The notes: generated from the letters alone by a model not told the origin. 64,000 nt of DNA from Fibrobacterota bacterium (GCA_023436205.1 JAEZKC010000088.1:1-64000), one strand, 5' to 3'; shown: positions 8,762 through 17,671, counted from the stretch's first letter. Program-made: numbers and translations.

Positions 8762-10912
8762 ATGAAACGCCTCTTTCCTCTCCTCCTTCTTACCCTTTTC
8801 ACCTTATCTATGGCATCTAATGGCCACTCTCAAGCTGAAAGCACTGTAGAAATCATGTCTCAGCTTGCACTGCAATTAGGCATAATCGTCATTGCCTCCA
8901 GACTTGGCGGCATGCTCTTTGAAAAAACCGGGATCCCTTCAGTGCTTGGTGAACTGCTCCTCGGCGTCCTTATCGGACCCTACCTTCTTGGCGGACTATC
9001 CTTGCCTGGATTCCCTGAAGGCATTTTCGCCCTTTCAGCCAATAGTGCTCTCCCTGTCTCAACTGAGCTTTACGGGATCGCCACCATTGCCTCCATAATA
9101 CTTCTGTTTGTCACCGGTCTTGAAACCGATCTGGCTTTATTGCTGAGATTCTCTCTGGCAGGTATAGTTGTGGGTATTGGAGGGGTGATCGCTTCATTCT
9201 CATTGGGTGCCCTTAGTGGTGTGCTTTTTTTTGATTTTACCTTTTTTGATCCCAGGACTCTTTTTTTAGGGGTAATCAGTACCGCCACTTCGGTTGGTAT
9301 TACTGCTCGCCTATTGTCTGAACGACGTAAGATGGACTCTCCCGAAGGGGTGATTATCCTGGCTGGAGCGGTTATCGACGATGTGCTGGGTATTATTTTG
9401 CTCGCCATTGTTTCTGGCCTATCCGTTTTAACCACCGGCCTTGCCGATCCTGACGTGGGATGGCGCCAGATACAGCTGGTGGCCCTCAGAGCTATAGTTG
9501 TATGGCTGGGGTTTACCGCTGCCGGTATCATCTTTGCCCGTCCCTTGAGCAGGTTCATGAAAAAACTCAAATCCGCTAACTACATAGCCGTTTTTGCTCT
9601 GGGTATGGCTCTCATCTTGGCTGGCATCTTTGAAATGGCAGGCTTGGCGATGATTATCGGGGCTTATGTAATGGGTTTGAGCCTCTCTAAAACAGACCTT
9701 AATGATACCGTTAGAGATGCTCTTGAAGGAGTGTATAATCTTTTCGTTCCTGTATTTTTCGTAGTGATGGGAATGCTTGTAGATCTTAAAAGCATCACGT
9801 CTCCCGAAGTACTTCTTTTTGGAATGCTTTACACGGTTGTTTCAGTAGTTGCCAAGCTTAGTGGTTGCGGTATCCCTACTCTTTTTCTTGGTTTCAACAC
9901 CCTTGGTGCCGCTCGGATTGGAACAGGCATGGTGCCCCGGGGAGAAGTCGCGCTTATTTTGGCAGGCATTGGACTCTCCACACAGGTGATTGATCAACGA
10001 ATCTTCGGAGCAAGTGTACTTATGACTTTAATCACCACAATGTTTGCCCCTCCCGCTCTTTCCAGACTGTTTCATTCTGACAAAAAAGGTACAATTAAAC
10101 CATTTCTGGTCAGGGATACAGTTTCCACTTCATTTGATTTCGGTTCCTCTGAATTGACAAATATTCTTGAGGTCAGAGTACTGCAATCCTTTCGCTCCGA
10201 GGGGTTTTATGTTCATTCCATGCCTGTTAATTCCCATGCTGTTTATCAGTTGCGGAAAAACGAGATTGTTATTACAATGAAAGTTAAAGAATTGGGAATG
10301 GAGTTTGAAACCGATGTTCAGGATGTGATCTATGTTAAGACAATTGTCTATGAGGACCTTCTAAACCTCAATGATGCCATCTCTAAAATAAAAGATATAA
10401 TTAAGCCGGAACTTCTGCTGAAAGACTTGACAGATGTAGCCGGGCGTGCAGGGCCTGACATCCGCCGCATTCTTGACTCCCGATGTATTATTCCCACCCT
10501 ACATGCTAAAAGTAAAGAAGGGATAATTGAAGAACTGGTGGACGTACTTAGTAAAAACGGCATGGTATATGACAAGCAATCAGTGCTGGATGCGGTGTTG
10601 GAGCGTGAAAAATCCATGAGCACCGGAATGCAGTATGGAGTTGCGCTTCCACACGGTAAAACAGACGCAGTCAAGGGAATTACTGTGGCAGTGGGGCTTT
10701 CCCGTCAGGGTGTGGATTTCCAGTCCATTGATGGCTTGCCTTCAAAAATTTTTGTCATGATACTCTCACCTCTTAACGTAGCTGGTCCCCATATTCAGTT
10801 TCTGGCCAGTCTCTCTGCTTTGCTCAACAGCCCTGAAGCCCGCAAAGGTCTTCTGGCCTGCAAAAGCAGAGAAGAAATCTATTGGTTTTTCAGAAAGGGA
10901 TTAGGTAAATAG
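8762..10912 (+). CDS. Cation/proton antiporter (CPA2-like) fused to a C-terminal PTS EIIA domain
   Basis: A 716-residue inner-membrane protein. After a signal-like first helix (residues 1-25), a Na+/H+ exchanger domain of about 12 helices runs to about residue 435. It includes FEKTGIPSVLGELLLGVLIGP and the ion-site-like AGAVIDDVLGIIL. A cytoplasmic linker with a TrkA-C-like look follows. Residues 570-716 form an EIIA domain of the mannitol/nitrogen type, with phosphorylatable H631 in VALPHGKT. The fusion suggests that antiport is gated by the phosphorylation state of the PTS chain, as known for EIIA-Ntr control of potassium transport; here this is inference. ATG 8762 is preferred over TTG 8726 because AAGGAG precedes it. 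It sits between the decayed and intact versions of a related split system. Confidence 0.88.
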   Translation: MKRLFPLLLLTLFTLSMASNGHSQAESTVEIMSQLALQLGIIVIASRLGGMLFEKTGIPSVLGELLLGVLIGPYLLGGLSLPGFPEGIFALSANSALPVSTELYGIATIASIILLFVTGLETDLALLLRFSLAGIVVGIGGVIASFSLGALSGVLFFDFTFFDPRTLFLGVISTATSVGITARLLSERRKMDSPEGVIILAGAVIDDVLGIILLAIVSGLSVLTTGLADPDVGWRQIQLVALRAIVVWLGFTAAGIIFARPLSRFMKKLKSANYIAVFALGMALILAGIFEMAGLAMIIGAYVMGLSLSKTDLNDTVRDALEGVYNLFVPVFFVVMGMLVDLKSITSPEVLLFGMLYTVVSVVAKLSGCGIPTLFLGFNTLGAARIGTGMVPRGEVALILAGIGLSTQVIDQRIFGASVLMTLITTMFAPPALSRLFHSDKKGTIKPFLVRDTVSTSFDFGSSELTNILEVRVLQSFRSEGFYVHSMPVNSHAVYQLRKNEIVITMKVKELGMEFETDVQDVIYVKTIVYEDLLNLNDAISKIKDIIKPELLLKDLTDVAGRAGPDIRRILDSRCIIPTLHAKSKEGIIEELVDVLSKNGMVYDKQSVLDAVLEREKSMSTGMQYGVALPHGKTDAVKGITVAVGLSRQGVDFQSIDGLPSKIFVMILSPLNVAGPHIQFLASLSALLNSPEARKGLLACKSREEIYWFFRKGLGK

Positions 10913-10933
10913 TTGATTCCCATCCCTCCATCA

Positions 10934-10962
10934 TTGATCCCCACCCCTTCCTATATTATAAT
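10934..10962 (+). promoter_or_regulatory. Sigma-70 type promoter, probably giving a leaderless mRNA
   Basis: TTGATC at 10934-10939 and TATAAT at 10957-10962, separated by exactly 17 bases. The predicted start of transcription is the A of the ATG at 10969, and no Shine-Dalgarno sequence fits in between. Confidence 0.65.
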
Positions 10963-10968
10963 TATAGC

Positions 10969-11799
10969 ATGAACCCCATCTTTGAATACCTCGATTACAG
11001 AACTTTCATGAACGACTTCTACAAGGAGAAGAAAATCACCTCCCCCTTCTTCTCCTATCGTTATATCAGCAGCAAAGTAGACATGAATTCCAGTTTCGTC
11101 ATAAAGGTATTACAGGGAAAACTGCACATCGCCTACGAAAAAATCGATTCATTTTCAAAACTGATGACCCTCGATGAAAAGCAGTCTCTCTATTTTGAGC
11201 GTCTGGTTTATTTCAATAAAGCCAAAACGGAAAAAGAGCGCAGAATCCATTTCGCCAGACTGCTGGAACTCAAGGAAGTCTCCTCGGTGCGCTTCGGGGA
11301 GCATCAATATGAGTTCTTCCAAAAATGGTACTATACTGCCGTGTGGAGCGTGCTGCACTATTTTGAATTCAACGGCGAAAACTGCAGAGAGCTTGCCGAG
11401 CAGCTCGTCCCCTCCATCTCCGTGAGGGAAGTGCGCCAGGCAGTGGCCCTGCTCAAAACCCTTGGACTCATAAAGAAGGATGCCGATGGAAAGTATCAGC
11501 CCTGTGCATTGAATCTGACCACCGGCAGGGAGTGGCAATCGCTTGCCATTCGACAGTACCAGAAAGACCTCATAAAGCTGGGTGGAGAAGCCCTTGACCG
11601 TTTCAAGAAGGATGAGCGTAACATTTCCACCCTCACCCTGACCGTCTCTGATATGGATCTGAATAAAATTGATGATATGATTTCTGAGTTCAGAAAATCA
11701 CTTGTAAAATTTGTAAATACATCAAAGGATACCGGCAGAGTTTTCCAGCTGAATGTCCAATTGTTTCCCCTGTCGAAGCCGAGAAATGAAAAAAGTTAA
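10969..11799 (+). CDS. TIGR02147-family protein (predicted transcriptional regulator)
   Basis: A 276-residue soluble protein that starts with the typical FEYLDYRTFMNDFYKEKK and continues FSYRYISSKVDMNSSFVIKVLQGK, the N-terminal HTH-like half. The C-terminal DUF4423-like half is predicted to be a winged or alpha-helical regulatory domain. The family is expanded in Fibrobacter and some deltaproteobacteria, and its members are thought to be DNA-binding; no target is known. The start is fixed by the promoter overlap. Its last 14 bases overlap the start of the lipoprotein gene at 11786, so the pair is co-transcribed and probably functionally linked. Confidence 0.88.
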   Translation: MNPIFEYLDYRTFMNDFYKEKKITSPFFSYRYISSKVDMNSSFVIKVLQGKLHIAYEKIDSFSKLMTLDEKQSLYFERLVYFNKAKTEKERRIHFARLLELKEVSSVRFGEHQYEFFQKWYYTAVWSVLHYFEFNGENCRELAEQLVPSISVREVRQAVALLKTLGLIKKDADGKYQPCALNLTTGREWQSLAIRQYQKDLIKLGGEALDRFKKDERNISTLTLTVSDMDLNKIDDMISEFRKSLVKFVNTSKDTGRVFQLNVQLFPLSKPRNEKS

Positions 11800-12946
11800 A
11801 AACAAAGTTGTCCTGATTTGCCTGACGTTGGCTCTGTTGCGATGCACTGAAAGTCTTCCTGTAGCAAGCGGCGGAACTATAGAAACCACCAACGGTTACA
11901 CCATTACTGTGATCGATCAAAACGGAAAAGCAGTCAACAACGCAAAAATCAAAGTTATTGATGCCGAAAACTGGGTGGAAAAGCGTAAGGCCGGTAAATC
12001 GGTGGTGCTGGACAGCCTTCATACCGATAAGCTGGGCAGCGCTTTTATCGATTCGCTTTTCGAGCACAAGGTCAATGTTCAGGTTGAAAAGGAATCTTTC
12101 GGACTGGCTCTTGTGCAGAATGTGCTGATGGGGCGCGGTGGTCAGGATACTGTTTTGATTAAACCCGCTGAAAAAGTACTGGGGAAAGTGCGTTCTCTTC
12201 AGTGTGATGTTCAGGAACTGTGGGTCGAGGGTACCGATTTCTCCACTACGGTCTTGAGCAATGACTCTTTTGCGCTTGATCTTCCTGAAGGACCGGCGGC
12301 TCTCTGGGCTATCCTTCAACAACCGGACCTTACCACAGATTTCAAACTGGCTTCAATCATTGATGTCCAGAAGGGTACTAATCACCTTGAATCCATAACC
12401 GTAATGCCTTTGGAAGTGATAATAGAAAATTTCAATGATTCAGACAGTAAAGTCTTAAATACTGATCTCTTCGGTGAAACAAACTGGTACATTGCCAAAT
12501 CGCAAAATGTACTGCTGCAGAATCCTGACACTTTTAATTTCTCTTCTTATCTGTCCGATCAAAACTCATACGACAGCTCCAGTTTCCTGGTTAATTACCA
12601 TATGAAATATGGGGATTCCCTCATCGTGGGTTTCAAATTTGCCCTTGACAGCGGGCTTGATATGAGCTCCTTCTCCTCCCTGCGTTTTATGGCCATAGGT
12701 GATGGAATCATTCACGTTACCTTTTTAGGTGAAAGCGGATCCTCCGAACGTATCGCCTGGTACGACTACCAGCTGACCAATTTCTGGAATGAAATCAGAA
12801 TTACTCCTGGTATGCTCAATATTGCCAGCAGTGATACTGAACTTACCCCCTGGTCTCAGTTGGGAAAAAAAATAACCTCCTTCTATATTCTCATTCAGAG
12901 CGGCTCGTTCTTCAGCTTTGATAATCTGAGAATTTCCGGTCTTTAA
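11786..12946 (+). CDS. Secreted lipoprotein with a carboxypeptidase-regulatory-like N-terminal domain
   Basis: A 386-residue lipoprotein. The signal peptide ends in a lipobox (LALLRC, about residue 19). A beta-rich domain follows at about residues 30-125 (ITVIDQNGKAVNNAKIKVID), like the carboxypeptidase-regulatory or Big-type folds that bear Gly and Asn turns. The C-terminal third (from about residue 210, VIIENFNDSDSKVLNT) looks like a jelly-roll carbohydrate-binding type domain, judged from its beta-strand pattern only. It is expected at the cell surface or in the periplasm. ATG 11786 is favoured over the upstream in-frame codon at 11753 because the signal peptide begins there. It is translationally coupled to the TIGR02147 gene. 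Confidence 0.75.
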   Translation: MKKVKNKVVLICLTLALLRCTESLPVASGGTIETTNGYTITVIDQNGKAVNNAKIKVIDAENWVEKRKAGKSVVLDSLHTDKLGSAFIDSLFEHKVNVQVEKESFGLALVQNVLMGRGGQDTVLIKPAEKVLGKVRSLQCDVQELWVEGTDFSTTVLSNDSFALDLPEGPAALWAILQQPDLTTDFKLASIIDVQKGTNHLESITVMPLEVIIENFNDSDSKVLNTDLFGETNWYIAKSQNVLLQNPDTFNFSSYLSDQNSYDSSSFLVNYHMKYGDSLIVGFKFALDSGLDMSSFSSLRFMAIGDGIIHVTFLGESGSSERIAWYDYQLTNFWNEIRITPGMLNIASSDTELTPWSQLGKKITSFYILIQSGSFFSFDNLRISGL

Positions 12947-12983
12947 TCTCAAGACACGTTTACTCCTGCATGCTTCTGCCGGT

Positions 12984-13017
12984 GAATAGGTGGTGAAAAG
13001 CTTTTCACTACTTATTC
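12984..13017. terminator. Long palindromic hairpin, possible terminator
   Basis: Two 17-base arms (12984-13000 and 13001-13017) meet at GTGAAAAGCTTTTCAC. Fifteen of 17 pairs are Watson-Crick and the other two are G-U wobbles. It lies about 40 bases after the lipoprotein stop. There is no clear T run, so it may be an RNA-stabilising hairpin or a binding site instead. Confidence 0.5.
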
Positions 13018-13106
13018 AACGATTTTATCCCCGCACAGCGCAATTTTGATCAAACTGAAATAAATTTACAACATACGGGCAGACTTCGTTTCAAAGGGGG
13101 GATGAT

Positions 13107-13310
13107 ATGGCTGTAACTAGTGCTTCTGTGGTGCAAATCGAAAGAAGATACAAAAAATCAAAACATCGCTGCATCTGCTCTTCATGTGAACTGAAAAAGG
13201 ATAGCAGGGCGTGTACTGAAGCACTTCTGCTACGCCTGGGAAAAGAATCCTTTGATTTCTATTCCGATTCAGATATGAAATTGACGTGCTTGCTCACAGA
13301 TAACAAGTGA
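13107..13310 (+). CDS. Small cysteine-rich protein, unknown function
   Basis: A 67-residue basic protein. A strong purine-rich ribosome binding site (AAAGGGGGG) lies five bases before the ATG. The centre holds three clustered cysteines and one more (C-x-C-x2-C followed by KKDSRAC), which could bind zinc, and a later Cys. The end is acidic (FYSDSDMK) and Leu-rich. I recognise no family. It is convergent with rpoD, with a 21-base gap. Confidence 0.55.
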   Translation: MAVTSASVVQIERRYKKSKHRCICSSCELKKDSRACTEALLLRLGKESFDFYSDSDMKLTCLLTDNK

Positions 13311-13331
13311 GAATCAGGTTGTCAGCAGATT

Positions 13332-14879
13332 TCAATCCTCTGACTCATCATCGTCATTAAGCGTTTCGGATCTCTCCTCACGCCAGGCCAGAAGCTGACG
13401 GGTGCGGCTGGGATGCTTGAGCTTGCCTAATGCCTTGGTCTCTATCTGACGTACTCTCTCTCTGCTTATATTGAAAATCTCCCCGATTTCCTTCAGTGTT
13501 TTGATACGGCCGTCATCAAGCCCGAAACGCATCATCACTATCTCTTTTTCTTTTGGTGCAAGGGAATCAAGAACCTGCTTTATCTGTTCTCTTAGGTGAA
13601 GAAGTGAAATCTTTTGGGTGGGATCGATAACCCTTGTGTCTTCGATGTATTCTCCCACCGTAGTGCCACTGTCACCGCCGACTTCCATATCCAGCGATAT
13701 CGGTTCCAAGGAGTATTCGAGCGCCTGCTGTACTTTCTGAACAGAACAGCCCAGAGCATCCGCAAGCTCCTGGTGAGTGGGCTCGTAACCGTATTCCATA
13801 ACCCATTTGCGGCACATGCGAACCGTTTTATTGACAAGTTCAAGTGTGTTGGCTGGAATGCGAATCGCCTTGGATTTATCATTGATAGCCCGGGAAATTG
13901 CCTGGCGAATCCACCAGGTCGCATAGGTGCTGAATTTGTATCCCTTGCGGTAGTCAAAATTCTCCACCGCCTTGATCAGACCCCGGTTTCCCTCCTGAAT
14001 CAGATCGATGATCTCCATGCCTCGCAGTATGTACTTTTTGGCAATGCTCACCACCAGTCGAACATTGGCTTCGATAATGGCGCATTTAGCCTGATTTCTC
14101 ATCTCTTCCCAGTGAGTGAACTCCTCAAGCTCCTCCTCCAGCTCTTCTGATTGCAGAGAAGATTTGTAATCCTCAAGGATCTGTTCAATCTGTTTGGCAT
14201 TGAGCTTTAAACTTCTGCAGAGGGTTACCGATTCGTCCTGAAGCGTTTTGACTCTTTCGGCATTATTCCCCTCTGTAATGCTGGCCCCGTACTCGCCTAT
14301 CGATTTGTTTTTCTTTTTTATGAGAGATATCGTGCGCAGGAACTCCTTGCGAAGCTCTTCGAGGTCCTCTTCCTCTTTGGCCTGCTCCTCTTCCAGCTGA
14401 AGAATATCGATGCACTCCATCTCTCCATTCTTCAGTTCGTCACCAAGTCTGTAAAGACACTCTAATGCATTTTCTGAACGGAAGGCCATATCGAAAAGTT
14501 TGCCTTGTGCATACTCCATCTGCATGGCATACTCTATTTCCTGGCCCTTTGACAGAAGTGGAACCCGTCCCACACTGTTGAGATACACCCAGGTGGGATC
14601 AGTATAGCGCGGAGGCTTGCGGGCAGCCGACAGCGCTTTTCTTACCTTGCGTTCGTAAAGTGGTGCCGCCTTTTCTTTAACAAAAGAGTTAAGAGTGATA
14701 TTCTCCTTCTCAAGAATCTCCTTCACCCGCTCCAGATCCTCAGGCGTGGTTGCCACTTCCTCAATCTGAGCCTCGGTGACAAATCCCTGCAGTGCGGCAA
14801 ACTTTCTCAGCCGCAGAGTTAGTTTGTCTGGTGCCTGACTTGAAGTCGCTTGTGTCGCTGGGGTTTTCTTTTTGATCAT
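13332..14879 (-). CDS. rpoD: Primary sigma factor RpoD (sigma-70)
   Basis: A 515-residue housekeeping sigma factor. Region 1.2 (DPTWVYLNSVGRVPLLSKGQEIEYA) and an acidic non-conserved region of about 110 residues (EEEQAKEEEDLEELRKEF) precede region 2. Region 2 contains ANVRLVVSIAKKY and the promoter-melting FSTYATWWIRQAI. Region 3 and region 4 with the DNA-binding helix TLKEIGEIFNISRERVRQIE complete it. It directs RNA polymerase to -35/-10 promoters. The GTG at 14885 overlaps the dnaG stop, but the ATG at 14879 has GGAAG seven bases upstream and is preferred. It forms an operon with dnaG, the classic macromolecular-synthesis arrangement without rpsU. Confidence 0.95.
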   Translation of the reverse strand: MIKKKTPATQATSSQAPDKLTLRLRKFAALQGFVTEAQIEEVATTPEDLERVKEILEKENITLNSFVKEKAAPLYERKVRKALSAARKPPRYTDPTWVYLNSVGRVPLLSKGQEIEYAMQMEYAQGKLFDMAFRSENALECLYRLGDELKNGEMECIDILQLEEEQAKEEEDLEELRKEFLRTISLIKKKNKSIGEYGASITEGNNAERVKTLQDESVTLCRSLKLNAKQIEQILEDYKSSLQSEELEEELEEFTHWEEMRNQAKCAIIEANVRLVVSIAKKYILRGMEIIDLIQEGNRGLIKAVENFDYRKGYKFSTYATWWIRQAISRAINDKSKAIRIPANTLELVNKTVRMCRKWVMEYGYEPTHQELADALGCSVQKVQQALEYSLEPISLDMEVGGDSGTTVGEYIEDTRVIDPTQKISLLHLREQIKQVLDSLAPKEKEIVMMRFGLDDGRIKTLKEIGEIFNISRERVRQIETKALGKLKHPSRTRQLLAWREERSETLNDDDESED

Positions 14880-14881
14880 CT

Positions 14882-16651
14882 TCACTCTTCCAACTCTCTC
14901 AATTGCGCAGTGTACTCTTTGTGAAGTTCAAGAAGGCGCATCTTGTCTTCCGTGGAATTCTTCAGCGCTTCCCTAATCTCTCTTAACTGAAATTTAAGGA
15001 ACTTTTTTCGTAACAGCACTATTTTCTGGACCAGATCTTCATGGATATGCTCCTTGAGCGCCGGCCTCACCATCATCATCGAAATTATGCGTTTAAGCGG
15101 GGAGCCTTCAGCCAATCCTTCCGAAATGCCTTCCAGTCCTCCCTTAAGGGCATAAGTATTCAAGACTAATGAATATATATCAGCGGATAATTTCTCCGTA
15201 AGGGTTTCTGGGGAAACATATTGTTGGGCCTGATGTACAAGTTCCGGAGAGGTGAGAAGAATCCGCAGAAAATTCCCTTCCAGACTGCTGAGATACTTCT
15301 CCTCATCCTGAATCACTACCGGAAACGATTCCTCCCGACGCTGAGCTCTTGCCGTTCCGCTGAAACGGTCAAACACGTGCTTCTGATCCACCCGCAGCCG
15401 CTGAGAAAGCTTCATCAGGAAATCATCCCGAACTATGGGGTCGGTGATGGATTCCGCATAGGGGGCAACACCCTCTATCACCTGCCGCTTTCCCTGAGGG
15501 GTGCTCGTGTCCTGCTCCGCCATGAACTTCTCTATCAAAAACTCTGCTCCGTTTTGGGCACTTTTCAGCATCTCCAGAAACGGTTCAGGACCATTGGCTT
15601 TTACAAACGAGTCGGGATCCTCATCCCCAGGTAAAACCAGAACCGACACTTCGAGGTTAAAGGGCGCAAGCACGAAAATTGCCCTCTGTGCCGCGGTTCT
15701 CCCCGCTCGATCCCCGTCAAATACCAGTGTTACTTTCGAAGTGAATCGCCGTATAAGATGCGCATGCTCCTCGGTGAAAGCTGTTCCCGATGTAGCCACC
15801 GCATTGCGAACACCCGACTGGTAGAGCGTAAGGTAATCCATATACCCTTCAACGATGAGAATCCTGCCCTGTTCGCGTATCCCCTGTCGTGCCTTGTGAA
15901 GGCCATAAAGCACTCTGTTTTTGTGATAGAGGGTAGTTTCGGGGCTGTTGAGGTATTTGGGTTGAGCATCCGCGCTTAGTCCTCTGCCGGCGAAAGCGAT
16001 CACTTTCCCGGTCAGATCAAAAAGGGGAAACATCACTCTGTCCCGGAAACGATCATACACCCGGCCATTCTCTTTTTTGATGGCAAGACCACATTCGATC
16101 AGCTTCTCCTGAGGTACATCGCGGCTCTGAAGATAATCGGTAAGTTCTGACCAGCCCGGTGGAGCGAACCCCAGTCCGAACTCTTTGACCGTCTGAGCGG
16201 AAAGGCCTCTGGCTTTGAAATAGTCCACCGCCTGTGGGAACAGTTTGGTGCGGCTGTAGTAGAACCGGGCGGCTTCCGTGTGAATATCCAGCAGATCGGT
16301 TTTGGACACCGCTGAAGGGCTTTCTTTATATCCGGAGGTGCGCTCAATTTGTGGTTTGACCAGCGTTACCCCTGTTTCATCCGCCAGCATCTTCAGAGCA
16401 TCAACAAAATCGATCCCCTCGATCTCCTGAATGAAGCTGAACACATCCCCCCCTTTTCCGCAGCCGAAGCAATGATAAAAACCCCTGGCCGGGTTTACAT
16501 TAAAGGAGGGAGTCTTTTCCTTGTGAAAGGGACAGAGGCCTTTCATGGTCTGGCCTTGAGCTTTGAGATTCACATAGCGGCCGATGATCGAGGCAATGTC
16601 GGCTCTGGCGCGTATCTGTTCTTTGATGCTGTCGTCGAACCGCTCGTTCAT
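14882..16651 (-). CDS. dnaG: DNA primase DnaG
   Basis: A 589-residue primase that makes the RNA primers for DNA replication. The N-terminal zinc ribbon shows CPFHKEKTPSF and CFGCGKGGDVFSF. The TOPRIM catalytic core has the Glu of ILIVEGYMD and the Asp-x-Asp of LVFDGDRAG. A helical C-terminal part follows for contact with the replicative helicase. Length is normal for the family. Its stop overlaps the GTG of the possible rpoD start, so it is coupled to rpoD. The best promoter candidate upstream is at 16706-16734 on the same strand. Confidence 0.95.
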   Translation of the reverse strand: MNERFDDSIKEQIRARADIASIIGRYVNLKAQGQTMKGLCPFHKEKTPSFNVNPARGFYHCFGCGKGGDVFSFIQEIEGIDFVDALKMLADETGVTLVKPQIERTSGYKESPSAVSKTDLLDIHTEAARFYYSRTKLFPQAVDYFKARGLSAQTVKEFGLGFAPPGWSELTDYLQSRDVPQEKLIECGLAIKKENGRVYDRFRDRVMFPLFDLTGKVIAFAGRGLSADAQPKYLNSPETTLYHKNRVLYGLHKARQGIREQGRILIVEGYMDYLTLYQSGVRNAVATSGTAFTEEHAHLIRRFTSKVTLVFDGDRAGRTAAQRAIFVLAPFNLEVSVLVLPGDEDPDSFVKANGPEPFLEMLKSAQNGAEFLIEKFMAEQDTSTPQGKRQVIEGVAPYAESITDPIVRDDFLMKLSQRLRVDQKHVFDRFSGTARAQRREESFPVVIQDEEKYLSSLEGNFLRILLTSPELVHQAQQYVSPETLTEKLSADIYSLVLNTYALKGGLEGISEGLAEGSPLKRIISMMMVRPALKEHIHEDLVQKIVLLRKKFLKFQLREIREALKNSTEDKMRLLELHKEYTAQLRELEE

Positions 16652-16705
16652 GCGTGAATCTGCTTTTCAGGGAAAAACTGCCGGGTTAATCGGGTAACCT
16701 TATGA

Positions 16706-16734
16706 AAAATATCACCGGAAAGTATTATTCTCAA
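16706..16734 (-). promoter_or_regulatory. Candidate promoter for dnaG-rpoD
   Basis: On the minus strand TTGAGA (16734-16729) is followed after 17 bases by TATTTT (16711-16706), ahead of dnaG at 16651. The -35 is a 5/6 match and the -10 a 4/6 match. Confidence 0.4.
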
Positions 16735-16775
16735 TAATTTTATTTCACAAGCGTACGCGGGCGGGGAAAAGAGTT

Positions 16776-16822
16776 GGGGACGGACTACTTTTTTCCCTTT
16801 AATAAAAAGATAGTCCGTCCCC
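16776..16822. repeat. REP-like inverted repeat hairpin (copy 3)
   Basis: GGGGACGGACTA at 16776-16787 and its perfect complement at 16811-16822, around an A/T-rich loop. It is the same element as at 5261-5314, with a one-base shift next to the loop that weakens the inner stem. Confidence 0.8.
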
Positions 16823-17050
16823 GTGAATGGTTTTCCTAAGTGCTTGATTCTGCGCTGTTTAAGGTAAAAAAGCAGTGGTAGGGCAGTGGCATGAAGAGCT
16901 TTTTTTTAACGGCGAAGACGCCTTGCAGGTCACCAGCACCCTCTCCCGCATTTTGATTCCATCATAGATAGGCATCGGAGTCTGTCAAACACGACTTTTT
17001 CCATTTTACGGGCAACTATTTTCGAATTCGGTAATAAAAGGCGGGAAACC

Positions 17051-17075
17051 GGTGAAAACGCCTGACGTTTTCACC
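17051..17075. terminator. Stem-loop downstream of the 17100-17426 gene
   Basis: A perfect 10-base stem GGTGAAAACG (17051-17060) with a 5-base loop and complement at 17066-17075. It sits about 25 bases beyond the stop codon of the minus-strand gene. A T run is missing on the minus strand, so termination is only likely, not certain. Confidence 0.45.
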
Positions 17076-17099
17076 ACTATTCGTAAAGGGCAGGATCTG

Positions 17100-17426
17100 T
17101 TATGAATCTGCCTGGGAACCGGTGTACTCGAAGGTCTGTTCGCGGGCATGAACATCGCAGTAGAGCATATTCACTTCTTTTTCTGTGGCGTTGCGGTATC
17201 TCTGGAGCTTTTCCAGTTCTGCCGGGGCTGCTCCCGATTGCAGAGCGGCCCTGTACTCCTCGGAGTAGAAATCATCTATGGATGCATACAGGGGCTCTCC
17301 CCCGAAATGCATGGAAAGCAGAGATGCTATCTCTTCACTTTTTAAGGGCCTGCTCAGAGCATCTGAGCGGTTTTTTTCAACTTTGGCCAACTGCTTAGGG
17401 AAGAAGTGTCTTGCTGTTTCATTCAT
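17100..17426 (-). CDS. Hypothetical acidic soluble protein
   Basis: A 108-residue protein with no signal peptide or membrane segment. It is mostly helical (MNETARHFFPKQLAKVEKNRS, EYRAALQSGAAPAELEKLQRY), with an acidic, charged composition and one Cys. AAGGA lies about eight bases before the ATG. I recognise no family. A stem-loop follows its stop. It is divergent from the histidine kinase at 17672, and the spacing does not suggest a joint operon. Confidence 0.7.
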   Translation of the reverse strand: MNETARHFFPKQLAKVEKNRSDALSRPLKSEEIASLLSMHFGGEPLYASIDDFYSEEYRAALQSGAAPAELEKLQRYRNATEKEVNMLYCDVHAREQTFEYTGSQADS

Positions 17427-17617
17427 AGCGGCTATCCTTATCAGTATTATGTTTTCAATTGCATAGTAATATAATCTAATTCCTGAGGAATACGCACAGG
17501 TAAGTGGATTATGAGAGGCTCAAGATTAAAGTCAGGATTGTTTCTGAGCAGATTCGGCAGATAAGGTTGAGGGAGTGATTTCTGAAATCGTTAAAAACTA
17601 TTACTTTCATTTTACTA

Positions 17618-17646
17618 CTGAAAAGTCCTGGCAGTTACAGTATAAT
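17618..17646 (+). promoter_or_regulatory. Sigma-70 type promoter for the 7TM histidine kinase
   Basis: CTGAAA at 17618-17623 (4/6 match) and a perfect TATAAT at 17641-17646, 17 bases apart. The gene starts at 17672 with AGGAGG at 17659-17664. Confidence 0.5.
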
Positions 17647-17671
17647 ATGCATCTAGTCAGGAGGATTCTTT

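Larger units (their letters stand above)
16652..17099. other. Intergenic stretch between dnaG and the 17100-17426 gene
   Basis: About 450 bases. It holds the candidate dnaG promoter (16706-16734), a REP-like hairpin (16776-16822) and a perfect stem at 17051-17075. No credible gene was found; the short frame at 16890-16955 looks like chance. Confidence 0.6.

Noticed and set aside
16890..16955. Short frame starting at ATG near 16890
   Set aside because: Only about 21 codons, no ribosome binding site and no coding-like composition.
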